Shown piece after piece: positions 53,358 to 64,000 of a DNA stretch of 64,000 bases. Positions within the stretch are counted from its first letter, which is position 1. Every line of letters begins with the position of its first letter. Origin of the DNA: Sorex araneus (Eukaryota; Chordata; Mammalia; Eulipotyphla; Soricidae). Position numbers and translations under genes: made by a program. The stretch is from contig NC_073311.1 in NCBI RefSeq assembly GCF_027595985.1, positions 53,354,705 through 53,418,704 of the forward strand, given 5' to 3'. Below the pieces are notes generated by a model, which was not told where the DNA came from, did not search any database, and saw nothing but the letters and a program-made list of their open reading frames with translations.

Positions 53358-53525
53358 TTTTGGAGGGGGGGGCACACAGGCAATACTCAGGGGTAACTCC
53401 TGGCTCTGCACTCAGGAATCACTCCTGGTGGTACACATGGGACCATACGGGATGCAGGGGACAGAACCCAGGTCAGCCACATGCAAGGCAAACGGCCTAC
53501 CCACTGTGCTATCGCTCCAGCCCCG
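53358..53525 (-). mobile_element. SOR-type SINE, opposite to its neighbour
   Basis: Antisense element directly after the sense SINE, making an inverted pair about 17 bp apart. It ends in GCTATCGCTCCAGCCCC. Confidence 0.92.
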
Positions 53526-54257
53526 GGGAATCAAACATCTGAAATACTGTCAAGATGAGTTTTTTGAAAGCAAAATGATTGCCAAACTAGAAATGAAAAG
53601 GCCCTGGATGCATCAGGCAGCCCATCTTCAGGGTGCACTGGCTGGAAAGAGCCGAAAAAAACAATCAAGTATAGCTGGCGCCTGCTAGACACGAAGTCAG
53701 TACAGAATCTGGGGCAACGCTACGGCGTTTCATCAAACCGAAGCGCACGCCGCCAACGTTAACTCCAAGTCAAGGCTGATTTTTAGCTTCACATGAGCAC
53801 AAATCTGCAGACACGGCAGGACTTACTGCTTGGGTTTTATTATCCCAGTAGCCACGCCAGCTAATCACGGAAGGTCTTCCCGAAGGCGAACGCTTGGCAA
53901 ACACATCCGAGTGCTGCTGGGTTACTCGGTATTAAGTGACTTTTCTGCATCTCCCAATGTATCGGAGCCACCAGCCCGCGGAGGGCCCAGCGGGGACGCT
54001 GAGGGAAACCGCCGCTGCTCTCGAGGGGACCAAGGCTGGGGCGCAGAGCTACGCTCAGACGGATTCAATTCTTCGCTGCCAGTCGATCCTTTGCATTTTC
54101 TCCAAGTCCGTTTGCAGTTTGGGCAGAGCTCCCAAGGCTGGAGCAGAAGTCTTGCAGGCAGCCCCACGCTCACAAAACACCCCGGGACAGGAGGCCGCCC
54201 GCCACCACTCCCCGCCAAAGATTAAGTCAACAGTCTCCCTTAACAATGCCCTAACGA

Positions 54258-54434
54258 GGGGCCAGAACAACAGCACAGCAGGTAGGACACTTGCCTTGCA
54301 TGCAGCCGGCCCAGGTTCAATCCCTGGCATCCCCTAGGATCCCTCAAGCACTGCCAGGAGTAATTCCTGAGTGCAGAGCCAGGAGTATAACCCCCGAGCA
54401 TTGCCGGGTATGACCAAATAAATAAATAAAACCT
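54258..54434 (+). mobile_element. SOR-type SINE with TSD
   Basis: Sense element between AATGCCCTAACGA (54245-54257) and AATACCCTAATGA (54435-54447). Confidence 0.9.
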
Positions 54435-55069
54435 AATACCCTAATGAAACAAAAACGATCGATTTTCTTAAAACCAGTTCTTGGGAACTTGGTCATTCTG
54501 ATGCCATGTTGACAGCCAGGTGCCCTAAAAAAACAGGCACCCGCCCGTGTATGAGCTGCCGCCAGAGCGAACGCACACCCCCCTCTCGGCGGGTATCTCC
54601 CAGGTCTTCTGACTCAAGTCCCGGGAACAGCTTCTCACCACGGAGGAAGGGAGCCGAACCCTTACTTCAAGGGGGCAAGGGGACAGGCGTGAGCGTCTCT
54701 GGCCAATGGTCATATCTGAGCTGCTAGGAGAGCACAAATTCAAACTTATTTAGAAAACTTGGAACTCGACACCAAAAGCTTGACCACTTCCCGGTTCTTA
54801 GGGTTTCTTGGATAAGACTAAGGGTCATATGAAGGAGTGCGGTTTCATGGGGACATTGTGTAATCAAACGCATCCACATTTGAAAGATTTTCCCAACTCA
54901 GTAAACCTTCCCCTCCACCCCGCCATGGGTAACGTTACAAAAGCACACACAGGTCAAAGATCCACTCAAAGTTCGACATGGGCCGATAGATTTTTTTTAT
55001 AACGTTCCAAATAGAGCCTGAAAAACTCATCGACATGGTCTGAAACCCCACACCGCAACCAAGAGTTGG

Positions 55070-55205
55070 CTGGGGCTGTAGAGCCGGCCGAGAGAGGGCA
55101 CAGCGGGGAAGATGAACGCCTCGCATGCAGCCGACCCTGGTTCAATCCCCGGCTCGACATCATGCCCCCAGCAGCACCACCTGAGGCCCTAGGGGTCCCC
55201 AAGCC
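55070..55205 (+). mobile_element. SINE, shortened
   Basis: GGGGCTGTAGAGCCGGCCGA, GCATGCAGCCGACCCTGG and TTCAATCCCCGGC; the 3' half is degraded. Confidence 0.7.
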
Positions 55206-55712
55206 TTAGGACCAGAGCGGGGCTGCATCCTTGGAACTCCAGGCCCGCTGGGCTGAGAATCACAGGAAGCCCCCACCCTCTGCCCCCACCCCGGGCCTTT
55301 GAAACATCACTTGGGAAGTAAAAAAATGTTTTAAATCACTTGGTTCTGATGGAATGAATACTCCCTTCCACACACAACTATAAAAATAGGTCACAACTTT
55401 TTCAACTGTCTCTGCATTAACAGATTTTCCTCATAGACTCAAACAGAGCAACAGACCCTAACAGGTAGAATACACACATTGCTGCCAAACTCCAGCCAGG
55501 TCTCACGGCCCATTTCTGCTTTGGGACCCGTTTCTCATGAACGCACACTACTCGTATCAGTCTCCGAAGGAGAACTGGAAATTGAGGTATTTCGCAGCTT
55601 TACTGTCTATTTCACTTGGACATTCCGACGCACAGACAAGAGACCTCAGGAGTCCTCGATTTTGAACAGTGCAGAGTTGTCCGACTACTGGAAAGTTCAA
55701 AAACTGCTGGTT

Positions 55713-55885
55713 TAAAGGCCAGAGAGATAGTCCAGGGGTTAAGGCGCTTGCCTTGCACGTGGCCGACCCAGGTTCAATTCCTGGGATCCCATATGACTTC
55801 CTGAGCTCCACCAGGAGTGACCCCCAAGGGCAGAGCCAGGAGTAAGCCCTAAGCACCGCCGGGGATGGCCCCCAAACCAGTAAAA
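55713..55885 (+). mobile_element. SOR-type SINE
   Basis: AAGGCCAGAGAGATAGTCCA, GGTTCAATTCCTGGG and AGCACCGCCGGGGATGGCCC in sense order. Confidence 0.9.
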
Positions 55886-55944
55886 ATAATGATTACATAA
55901 AGAAATAAAAACTGCTCATTTATACCCTCGCCATAAAAAGCTGT

Positions 55945-56130
55945 TTCCAGCGTGTGCTTGGAAGAGCATCTGCAAACCAGGCGAAGGACCTGGGCTCCAG
56001 CTCCAGCCACTTCTCACTCGCTCTGGGGTCTGAGGCAGTTCATCTAGGAGCTCAGTTTTCTCATCTGTAAAATGGGTAACTCAAGCTGTCTTCTGAGGAT
56101 AAGACAAAATGTGTCAAAACAGGCTGTCAA
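55945..56130 (+). mobile_element. MIR element
   Basis: GGGTCTGAGGCAGTTCATC followed by GCTCAGTTTTCTCATCTG and TAAAATGGGTAACTC matches the conserved core of the ancient mammalian MIR. Confidence 0.8.
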
Positions 56131-56640
56131 CTACAAGGATATTATTATTCCAAGGTCTCAACGCTGAAAGAGGCACTTCTGACTGGATTCTCAAAAAATG
56201 CTCCCTGAAAATGGAACTTAAGGAAAAGGCAAAGTGGAGATTTTTTTCCTTCTTTTCTTTTTCACCAGTTTGTATTCAGACACCCTGAGTTGCGAAACTG
56301 TAAGAGGGCTTCAGACATATGGTGTTTCAATGCCACACCCAGCGCCAAAGCCTCAGTGTCCCTCCACAAAAGGAGATTTGTGATTAGCCAAGTAGCTCAA
56401 ATGCCCAACCACTTCATCTCACTGTATTAAATTCCCAGTCCTAGAGTTAATACTGGTCATGCATAATTAAACTAAGTAGTGTACTTCAAATCCAAGTACA
56501 CACAAATGTACACAACTTGTAGTAAATATCAATGTACCTATCATCTAACAAATACTAAAAGCTTATAAATACTATTTAATTTCCACTTCTGGTTGGTGCT
56601 AGATATTCTGAAGGTTTTCGTCTTTAAATAAAGAGTAGGC

Positions 56641-56833
56641 ATTTATTTATTTATTTATTTATTTATTTTGCTTTTTGGGTCACACCTGGCGACGCACAGG
56701 GGTTACTCCTGGCTCTGCACTCAGGAATTACTCCCGGCGGTGCTCAGGAAACCATATGGGATGCTGGGAATCGAACCCGGGTCGGCCACGTGCAAGGCAA
56801 AGGCCCTCCCCGCTGTGCTATCGCTCCAGCCCC
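56641..56833 (-). mobile_element. SOR-type SINE with (ATTT)n tail
   Basis: Near-consensus antisense element whose tail is a clean ATTT repeat. Confidence 0.93.
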
Positions 56834-56857
56834 AATTTTGCTTACAAATACTTTCAT

Positions 56858-56988
56858 AGAGGGAGCAGAGAGATAGTACAATGGGTAGGGCGCTTCCCTG
56901 ACCCGGGTTTGTTTGATCCCGGTTCCCCAGATGGTCTCCTGAGTGCAGAGCAGGGCTGAGTAGGGCTGGTGTGGCCCAAAGGGCGAAT
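56858..56988 (+). mobile_element. SOR-type SINE, shortened
   Basis: GGGAGCAGAGAGATAGTACA to GTGTGGCCCAAAGGGCG with internal losses. Confidence 0.85.
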
Positions 56989-57058
56989 ATATATTAACAA
57001 ATATATACTTCCACATATATCTTTTAACAGGTGAGTCTTAAAAATATAACCATAATAG

Positions 57059-57109
57059 GGGCTGTGCATTGCCCTGTGCATCGCCGGTGTGACCCAAAAA
57101 GAAAAAAAA
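57059..57109 (+). mobile_element. 51 bp micro-SINE with TSD
   Basis: Only GGGGCTG from the head and the last part (TGCATCGCCGGTGTGACCCA, A tail) remain, yet ATAACCATAATAG flanks it at 57046-57058 and 57110-57122. Confidence 0.88.
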
Positions 57110-57675
57110 ATAACCATAATAGATAAAAGTTTCATGATTATAATCCTTAAATGTAGTCCAATACAGTCCCACATCCTGATTTCCAAAGTGTTGCCCCTCA
57201 AAAAATTGTCTGCTTGTAGTTGTCCTGTATCATCAAAGGGTAATGATATTTTCGAGTGAACATCAGGTTTGTATCTAAAGGAGGAAATAACACCACTCTT
57301 TCTCTTTTGGGGGTTAGGGGGACCCCCAGAAGCACTCACGGGGCCTGGGGGTCCCCCCTGCAACTCCCAGGCAGCCAGGTCAGAGGGCCAATGCGAGGGC
57401 CTTGCAATTCTGAGAACTACTCAGGCGACAAAGCAACGCTTGGGGGACGGTGGGCACGGCCAGGGGGTACGAGGGTCGATCACACGTAAGGCCTGGGCCT
57501 CAATCCCTACACCGTCTGCAGCCCGTCAGCACCACGCTCTATGCGCCATGAACGCGTCAGGACGCAAAGCCAAGAAAGAGCTTCCTGGGAAATGTTCCCT
57601 CCCTACAAAGCAACCAACACAAATGAAAAAAAAAAAAAAAAAACCCAGTATATACATTAAAAGCAGCAACAACAG

Positions 57676-57830
57676 GGGTTGGAAAGAGAGAACCACAGGT
57701 AAAAAGCGCTTGCCTGGCATACAACCGACCCAGGCAGTATCCCCAGCACTGTTGGGTGTGATCCCTGAGCACAGAGCCAGGAGTAAGCCCTGAGCAACAT
57801 CAGCCGCGCCTCGCAACCCAACCCCCCAAA
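57676..57830 (+). mobile_element. Diverged sense SINE
   Basis: GGGGTTGGAAAGAGAGAACC, GCATACAACCGACCCAGG and AGGAGTAAGCCCTGAGCA in order. Confidence 0.8.
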
Positions 57831-57837
57831 AAAATAC

Positions 57838-58520
57838 CAGAAACAACAAATGAAGAAGAAAGTGCAGAGGTAAAGAACCCCGTAAACTGTTGGTAGGGTA
57901 TAAATTGGGGCAACCCTTTTTGTGCTTCCTTGAGAAGCTGAGGATGGCTTTAGCTACCTGCTGACCCAACATCCCAGCTGGGGTGTCTCTCCCGAGCTGG
58001 GACAGGCTGGAAATTAACACAAATGTCAGACCCCCATGCTCACTGTAGTGTTGTTTACAATCACAGCAACAGAAGAGCCTATGGCCACTGGTCACTGGAT
58101 ACAGATTTATACAATAGAGCACCACACAGTCAGCTATTTTCCTTAAAAAAGAAAAATAAAAAGTAACTATGTGATTCCCAACAAAATGGAAGGCACTCAA
58201 GGGAGTTATGTGAAGTCAAGAAAAAGACTAGTAGGGGGCTGGAGCGATAGCAAAGCGGGGAGGGCGTTTGCCTTGCATGCAGCCAACCCGGGCTCCCGGG
58301 TTCGATTCCCAGCATCCCATATGGTCCCCTGAGCACTGCCAGGGGTGAATCCTGAGTGCAGAGCCAGAAATATAACCCCTGTGCATCGCCGGGTGTGACC
58401 CAAAAGGCAAAAAAAAAAAAAAAGAAAGAAAAAGACAAGTAGTAGATGATTTCCCCTATGCGTGCAATATATGGACATAAACTAGTGAACAGAGAGAACT
58501 GAGTACCAGCCAACACCAGA
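57838..58520 (+). mobile_element. L1 3' fragment split by a SINE
   Basis: CGTAAACTGTTGGTAGGGTA, CAATCACAGCAACAGAAGAG and CAAAATGGAAGGCACTC follow L1 order; it continues after the SINE with AGATGATTTCCCCTATGCG. Confidence 0.7.
58235..58427 (+). mobile_element. SOR-type SINE with TSD and small duplication
   Basis: Sense element between GAAAAAGACTAGTAG (58220-58234) and GAAAAAGACAAGTAG (58428-58442). It has an extra CCCGGGCT before box B. Confidence 0.92.
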
Positions 58521-59289
58521 GGACACTGATCACCTAAGAAGAGACCCCCAGGGGCTAGGGGGGCAGGCAAAGGAAAACCAAGTGGGGGACGAGGGAAAAG
58601 AAACCCAGAGGCCAGGCTGGCCGCATGGCAGCGCTCTGACAAGTGACCCGCACAGACCAGGCTCGGAAGGGGAGGGAGGCCAGGACCAGCTGCCATTTTG
58701 AAGGACGAGGTCAGGTCAGCTCCGGGGTGGCAGCGAGGTGACACCACGGCCCAGGCCTGATCAGGGGTGCCCGCAGCCTCTTGGCTTCCAACTCAGGGCT
58801 CAAAAAAAATGGGGTGCCGCGGGCAGGAGAGAGAATCACCTCCCACCCCCTCACCCCCCACCCCATAACAAGGAACCGTTGTGTGGCTTCATTCCATTTA
58901 TTCAGCAACTACTTATCAAACGCGGGAAGAAACCTACACTCCTCTCTCCTGTGTGTGCCCCCATCGACTCCGAAGGAGAAAACAGGCAATGCCTATTCAT
59001 GACCCTGCGATATTCCTTTGCAATTTATGGTTCTTGCTTCCACATAAGGCAGCTGGCCCGGTCCCGAGACCAAGCCCGAGCTCCAGAGGCCTTCCCAGGA
59101 GCTAGGGGTCCCCTCAGTGGTACTAGGGAAGGGGCACGCAGGGCCCGGAAACCAACTCGAGAGCCTCGCACTTGAGCGAAGTCCCCACTCCTAAGGGAAT
59201 TTACTTTCTGGCACTATTTGCTCATAGGCTCAGCCCAAACGGCTCAAATATTCTGGGAGATGAACCCTGAGTGGGCACACACAGGGAGG

Positions 59290-59450
59290 CAACCAAGGGC
59301 TGCGGACCGTGGGGAGGGCGCTTGCCTCACACACGGCGGACACAGTTTCATCCCAAACTACTCCTTTTGGTGCCCTGAGTCCACCAGGATCCAAGAGCAG
59401 GACCGGGAGTAAGTCCTGAGCACTGCTGGGGGTGGCCCCAAAACAAACAA
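59290..59450 (+). mobile_element. Diverged sense SINE
   Basis: GGGGAGGGCGCTTGCCTCAC, AGTTTCATCCCAAACTAC and AGTAAGTCCTGAGCACTGC in order. Confidence 0.75.
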
Positions 59451-59567
59451 ATAAAAATTCAAGAGCTTTGGTTCTACAGACGTACACATTTCATCAAAAT
59501 CAGTGGGGAAACCCCTTGGCTCTAGTTCAGCTCACACCTCTGTTTGCAAAGTAAAAAATGTACAAAG

Positions 59568-59753
59568 TGGGGCTGAAGCAAAAGCACAGCAAGTAGGGCA
59601 TTTGCCTTGCACACGGCCGACCAGGGTTCGATTCCCAGCATCCCATATGGTCCCCCGAGCATCGCCAGGAGTAATTCCTGACTGCAGAGCCAGGAGTAAC
59701 CCCTGCGCATCGCTGGGTGTGACCCAAAAAGCCAAAAAGAAAAAAAATTTTTT
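59568..59753 (+). mobile_element. SOR-type SINE
   Basis: Near-consensus sense element; the short motif TACAAAG flanks it at 59561-59567 and 59754-59760. Confidence 0.92.
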
Positions 59754-59767
59754 TACAAAGAACGAAG

Positions 59768-59825
59768 GCCGGAGCAGTAATTCAGCAGGTGAGACGCTTG
59801 CCTTGCACATGGCCGACCTGAGTTT
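59768..59825 (+). mobile_element. SINE head fragment
   Basis: GGCCGGAGCAGTAATTCAGC to CATGGCCGACCTGAG, then unrelated sequence. Confidence 0.8.
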
Positions 59826-59895
59826 TTGGCACAAAAAACAAAACTCAGAGAACAAAAGCAACTCCACAAAGAAGGGAGAAACAAAGGAATCTATT

Positions 59896-59992
59896 TCCCG
59901 TTTTTGTTGCTTTTGTTTTGGGGCCACACCTGGCGATGCTCAGGTCCTGCGTGGTGCTCAGGGGACCACATGCGAGGCCGGGGTTAGAACCT
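59896..59992 (-). mobile_element. Shortened antisense SINE
   Basis: GGGGCCACACCTGGCGATGC and GTGCTCAGGGGACCACATGC; the box region is lost. Confidence 0.8.
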
Positions 59993-60011
59993 GTTTCTTA
60001 AAGAAAGCTTG

Positions 60012-60160
60012 AGGCTGGGAGGGAGAGAGAGCTCGGTAGACTAAGCTCAAGCTTGGCACGCCGGAGGGCTGAGCCCCGGGCACTGCCAGGGAAACCCCTC
60101 AAAACCGCCAGGTGCAGCCCTGGCTGGGTCACTGGGTGTGGTCACCCAAAAACAGAAAGA
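60012..60160 (+). mobile_element. Diverged sense SINE
   Basis: GGCTGGGAGGGAGAGAGAGC at the head, GGGCTGAGCCCCGGGCAC and a GTCACCCAAAAACAG end. Confidence 0.6.
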
Positions 60161-61085
60161 AAAAGAAAGCCTGAGAAGGATTTCATAAACAGGTTCAAGA
60201 ACGTGAGCTAGCCACTAGGAAGTTTCCCGTTCCCACTGCGAAGTCACCACAGCACCAGTGGCCCCTGGCAGTCTACACTTCACAACTGCCACCTTGCTGC
60301 TTCCGGATCCTACTATACCTAGATGCACGTGCCCCACACACCCAAGTCTGGGACAGTCGGTTCAGCAGGACTCCTCACCCCCACTGCCTTAGGGAGACCC
60401 AAGAAAGCGGTCCAAGCCCACCCTTACCTCACTTCCGGTCCCAGGCTGCCCTGAGAGGCAGCCCCCCGTATCCCAGCTCCCCAACGGGCCAGGTTGGATA
60501 CAAACCACCCACCTTCCATTCCTGACGCTCTACTAGAGGCACCAGCAAAACAGAGTCCTTGGAACGAGCTCCGCTTTGTAGCACCACGGTGACACAGTTC
60601 CTGAAGGAGAATTAACCTAAGGACACAGCCCATCCTGACCCTGGAGACGGCCTAAGCAACGCTCGCAACCTCATTACCAAAAAGCTTCTTGGCAAACGCC
60701 AAGAGAACCGCGAACTACTAATGAGTGAGAAGTTCAAAGCACGCATGCCTCATCCTCAAGAACATCCTTTTAGAAAACAAGAACTGTTTTTTAAAAATGA
60801 TGAAATCAATTCCTCTGTGCATTTCCCTTCAAACTGATGTGGACTGCAAATAAGTACTAGACCGCTCTATCATTAGCAATATTCATCAGTTCTGCCCAGG
60901 AAAAAAAAAAAAGGCTCGCTCTCTCATTCCCTTGGCCCAGTGAGGTCTCTCTCCTGATTAGATGCTCGGCTATTCCTTGCAGTGTAGGCTTGTCTGTCCT
61001 CTCCCTTTGGAATGAAAGTTCCGTGGGGCCAAAACCCTGATCTTTTCTCTTTTAGGCTCCACCCATTCTAAGACCAACAGAACTT

Positions 61086-61258
61086 TTTTTTTTTTTTTTT
61101 TTGCTTTTTCGTTACACCCGGCACAGGGGTCACTCCTGGCTCTGCACTCAGGAATTACTCTTGGCGGTGCTCAGGGGACCATGTGGGATGCTCGGCATGG
61201 AACCCTGGTTGACCGCATGCAAGGCAAACACCCTACCCGCTGTGCTATCGCTCCAGCC
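61086..61258 (-). mobile_element. SOR-type SINE with 12 bp TSD
   Basis: Antisense element between perfect CCAACAGAACTT copies at 61074-61085 and 61259-61270. Confidence 0.94.
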
Positions 61259-61849
61259 CCAACAGAACTTCTAAGACCAGGAGAGGCTCGAGTAAATCTG
61301 CTGAATGAAGAGTTGCAAGGGCCCCCCCTTTGGTCTCCATTTCCCTTCCTCCACCACCCTCTCACTATCTTTACAGCAAGGGTCACATTCTCCCCCAGGA
61401 AGGCTGAAGCCCTGAAGGCCCAGCGTTTGACACTTTCAGCAGTGAGTCCGACAGTGGCCTGGCTTAGCACGTAAACACCCCCCCCCCTTGAACTCTGACC
61501 GTCCACCTCTCCTTACAAAGGGCCCCGGGCCCAGGGGCCAGCTTCCCATGTCCACTGCTGTCTACATAAGTACAGCACCTCTAATCATGGTTCTGCTTGA
61601 TTGATTTCTACCTAGCTTAAATCCAGAAATCAATGTAGTCAATCACTTAAACTCTGCGTAATTTACCCCTCCCTTTCTAATAACCCAACTGATTTTGCAT
61701 TGGGCTCCCTCTACCTTAAATGCACCTTTGGCAATTTCAAGTTTCATATTCTCCTGTGATTTCGGCGTATGATTTACTTTATCCACACCAGCTGCCTTGT
61801 ACAACCCTACCACCGCCCCAACATCTTTTGTGCAATAAAAAAAATCTTG

Positions 61850-62005
61850 TGTGATAGTACAGTGGGTAGGGCGTTTGCCTTGCACGTGGCAGACCCAGGT
61901 TCAATTCCCAGTATCCCATATGGTCCCCTGAGCACCAGGAGTAATTCCTGAGGGCAAAGCCAGGAGTAACCCCTGTGTTAACCAGGTGTGACCCAAAAAG
62001 AAAAT
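61850..62005 (+). mobile_element. SOR-type SINE, slightly 5'-truncated
   Basis: Starts at GTGATAGTACAGTGGG without the usual GGGGCTGGA. An A run with ATCTTGTG occurs on both sides (about 61835-61850 and 62007-62020), consistent with target duplication. Confidence 0.9.
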
Positions 62006-62474
62006 AAAAAAATCTTGTGACCATTCAGTGATATCTATGAGAGATCTCGCCTGCACAAGGGCGAGAGGACGCATTACCCTCTTCTCTCTGCTGAGGTATT
62101 TGTAGGGTATTTCTTCTTTTCACCCCCTTCTTCCTTTCCTGCCAAGATGTATCTCATTTCCTTCTGAGCAGACCTCTGGCAAGCTTTCATTCTTTCTTTG
62201 TACCTGTCCTTGGTAATCGGCCTTAGATCCTTCTTTTGGAGCCACTCCTGTTTCCTCCATTTATTTAATTAAATTTTGAACTCCCTTTCTCAGTTTGCAC
62301 ATGAAAAAGGTCTCTTCTTTCAAACCTAAAACTGCTTCTTTAAATCCAGCCAATTTCTATGAACTTCATTTCTTCACCATAGCCAGGACCCAATGCCTCC
62401 TCCAGGCCAATAAAATATTAAAAAAAAAAAAAAAAGCATGCACATTCAAGACCATCATATAAACATTTACATTT

Positions 62475-62515
62475 GGCTTTAGGACTTATCATGTGACTTT
62501 GGGCAAGATGTACCC
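62475..62515 (+). mobile_element. MIR fragment
   Basis: ATGTGACTTTGGGCAAGATG matches the MIR core. Confidence 0.5.
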
Positions 62516-62519
62516 TTTG

Positions 62520-62605
62520 TGTTGGTATTTTTCGGAGGGGGGGGGGCAGGGTTTGAACCCAGGGTGTCATGCAAGGGAAGCATACCACTGAACTATACCC
62601 TGAAC
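62520..62605 (-). mobile_element. Old tRNA-derived SINE relic
   Basis: GGGTTTGAACCCAGGGTG and TACCACTGAACTATACCC resemble the antisense box B and head of a tRNA-derived SINE other than SOR. Confidence 0.45.
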
Positions 62606-64000
62606 CAAGATTTACTTTCTAAATTATGTTTCTGCTTAGGTCAACGGCAGTAACGTTTTCTTTAATGACGGCAGATATGTCTCTCATGCGGTGAATTTTT
62701 TTTTTAAAGTCAATCAAGCATGAACGGTGGTTTTCCTTACAAGCCTTTTTAAGCTGCATCTCAGCTTTTCCTATGCTTGAGATCTGGCCTGAAATCTGGG
62801 TTGTTTTCCCCTGATTTATATCCCCCACCTCCTAGAGCTTCTGACTCGACCTGTTTACCCTATTTCATTAACTTTTTCCATTCAAAAAAACTTTTCCAGG
62901 AGTACACAGACCATTTTTTTTTAAAGGTTAAAAGTCCAAACAACACAGAACAGAAAACCTTGCCTTTAAAAAAAAAAAAAAAAAAAGATACTTGCATCCT
63001 GAAGGAACACTGGCATTTCTGGGGCAAACGACACTGGTAATTTTAAGGAATCAAACTTGGTCTACTCGGGTTGAAATAGCACGCTTCGACATCGGACAGC
63101 CACGTAAATCAACTTCATACTCCCAAAGGCCAAAAGTTCTATAGGATCCAATGCCCAGGACAAGCATGTAGGGAAAGCAGCACCCAAACTAATTTGCCGG
63201 TCAGTGAGACCCCCGGCGCCCAGGTCAGGGGGCCCTTCACCCAGACCCATCGTCAGTGCCACAAGCCTGAAAAGCGTCAGAGAACACGCAGAGTCAACAG
63301 ATCTCATCCTCGCCTCCTTCCCAGCTGCCATGATGTTCCTGGCCAGTGACCCCTTATCCTCATTTTCACACGACTATTTTTACTTCCTAGTCGCTCAAGT
63401 ATTTCATCTGTGATGGCAGGTTTCAAGAGTACCAGCCGCCTTTTATTTTCTCCTACGCTATTTACAACAATATCAGCAGAATCAAGTGTCAGCTCTTCTT
63501 TAAGTTTTTTCTCCCAGGTGACAGGCCAAAATTCACCTACCTCGAAATCATATTCAGAAGATGCTCTTTAGCCCCAATTTTGACAGATGTCAAATGTTAA
63601 CTAAGGGGGCGAAGTTAATAACAACGTCCTTCCCTGTCCTCAGTCCCACCACTTTATTGAAGCCCAGCAAAAATTAAACATGTTCACCACAGTGCGTCTA
63701 ACATCCCAAGGTGGAATATAAATTCTTTTTTCCACCGCCTTTGGGGTGCTCCTCGCCCCTCAAAAAAAAAAAAACAGAACCTCTCAATTCACAAGGAGGA
63801 TGGTGCTCACCACTTGGGCTTCTCAAGGAAAACCCCATCACTTAAAAAAAAAAAAAGCTGGGAGTTTTTTGGAAAAAAAAATCCCTTAAAAAAGAATATT
63901 CCTGTTTTCTGGTGTAATTTGTAAACATCATAAAACCTGTAAGGAACCAGCTGTCACCTGAGAGCAGTGTTCCCCATCCGCCCCCCCAAAAGCATTTCTC

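Larger units (their letters stand above)
29186..64000 (-). other. DUSP16: DUSP16 intron 1 (continues beyond the window)
   Basis: No CpG-rich first exon is seen up to the end, so the promoter is probably outside. The listed SINEs, L1 fragments, MIR, minisatellites and U6 pseudogene lie here. Stretches over 300 bp in which I recognise nothing include 29186-29880, 30575-31880, 32712-33715, 34680-35465, 36365-37765, 38565-39385, 39530-40430, 40840-41580, 46305-47525, 48160-48795, 48960-50210, 50420-51100, 51660-52735, 53530-54240, 54450-55065, 55210-55710, 57125-57675, 58525-59290, 60165-61070, 61275-61845 and 62610-64000. Confidence 0.7.

Overview
This window is mammalian nuclear DNA, very probably from a shrew of the genus Sorex. 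Two things support that. First, a 170-190 bp tRNA-derived SINE with an RNA polymerase III box A, a near-perfect box B (GGTTCGATTCC) and an A-rich tail occurs about 70 times in both orientations; it matches the SOR family of shrews as I know it. Second, the protein-coding exons are mammalian BORCS5 and DUSP16, whose convergent neighbourhood is that of human 12p13.2. No prokaryotic, viral or toxin gene is seen.

Layout. 1-3416 is the 3' part of the last BORCS5 intron and is built largely of low-complexity DNA (a C-rich minisatellite, a 0.7 kb polypyrimidine tract and a 10-copy minisatellite that abuts the splice acceptor). 3417-3647 is the last coding exon of BORCS5 (+ strand, 76 codons), followed by a short 3' UTR. 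About 3.9-11.4 kb is repeat-rich intergenic DNA. DUSP16 (MKP-7) lies on the - strand. Its 3' UTR probably starts near 11.45 kb, the stop codon is at 13276-13278, and six coding exons run up to the ATG at 29061. They join without a frameshift into a 623-residue protein. From 29.1 kb to the end of the window is DUSP16 5' UTR and intron 1. The first exon and promoter are not recognisable and are probably beyond 64 kb.

Function. BORCS5 is a subunit of the lysosomal BORC complex that recruits ARL8 and kinesins. DUSP16 is a dual-specificity phosphatase that inactivates JNK and p38. They are neighbours but have no known shared pathway. All other long open frames are tandem-repeat artefacts, SINE read-through or shadows.

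The structure beyond genes is mostly transposon archaeology. Many SINEs have exact target-site duplications. SINEs sit inside SINEs, inside a U6 snRNA pseudogene and inside L1 fragments. Two same-site double insertions, one 51 bp micro-SINE and a second dispersed repeat family are also present. The observations I find most worth checking are the minisatellite that amplifies a complete branchpoint plus polypyrimidine module at the BORCS5 acceptor, the SINE antisense strand that is free of stop codons in all frames, and the GC-AG intron of DUSP16. I found no convincing new molecular system.
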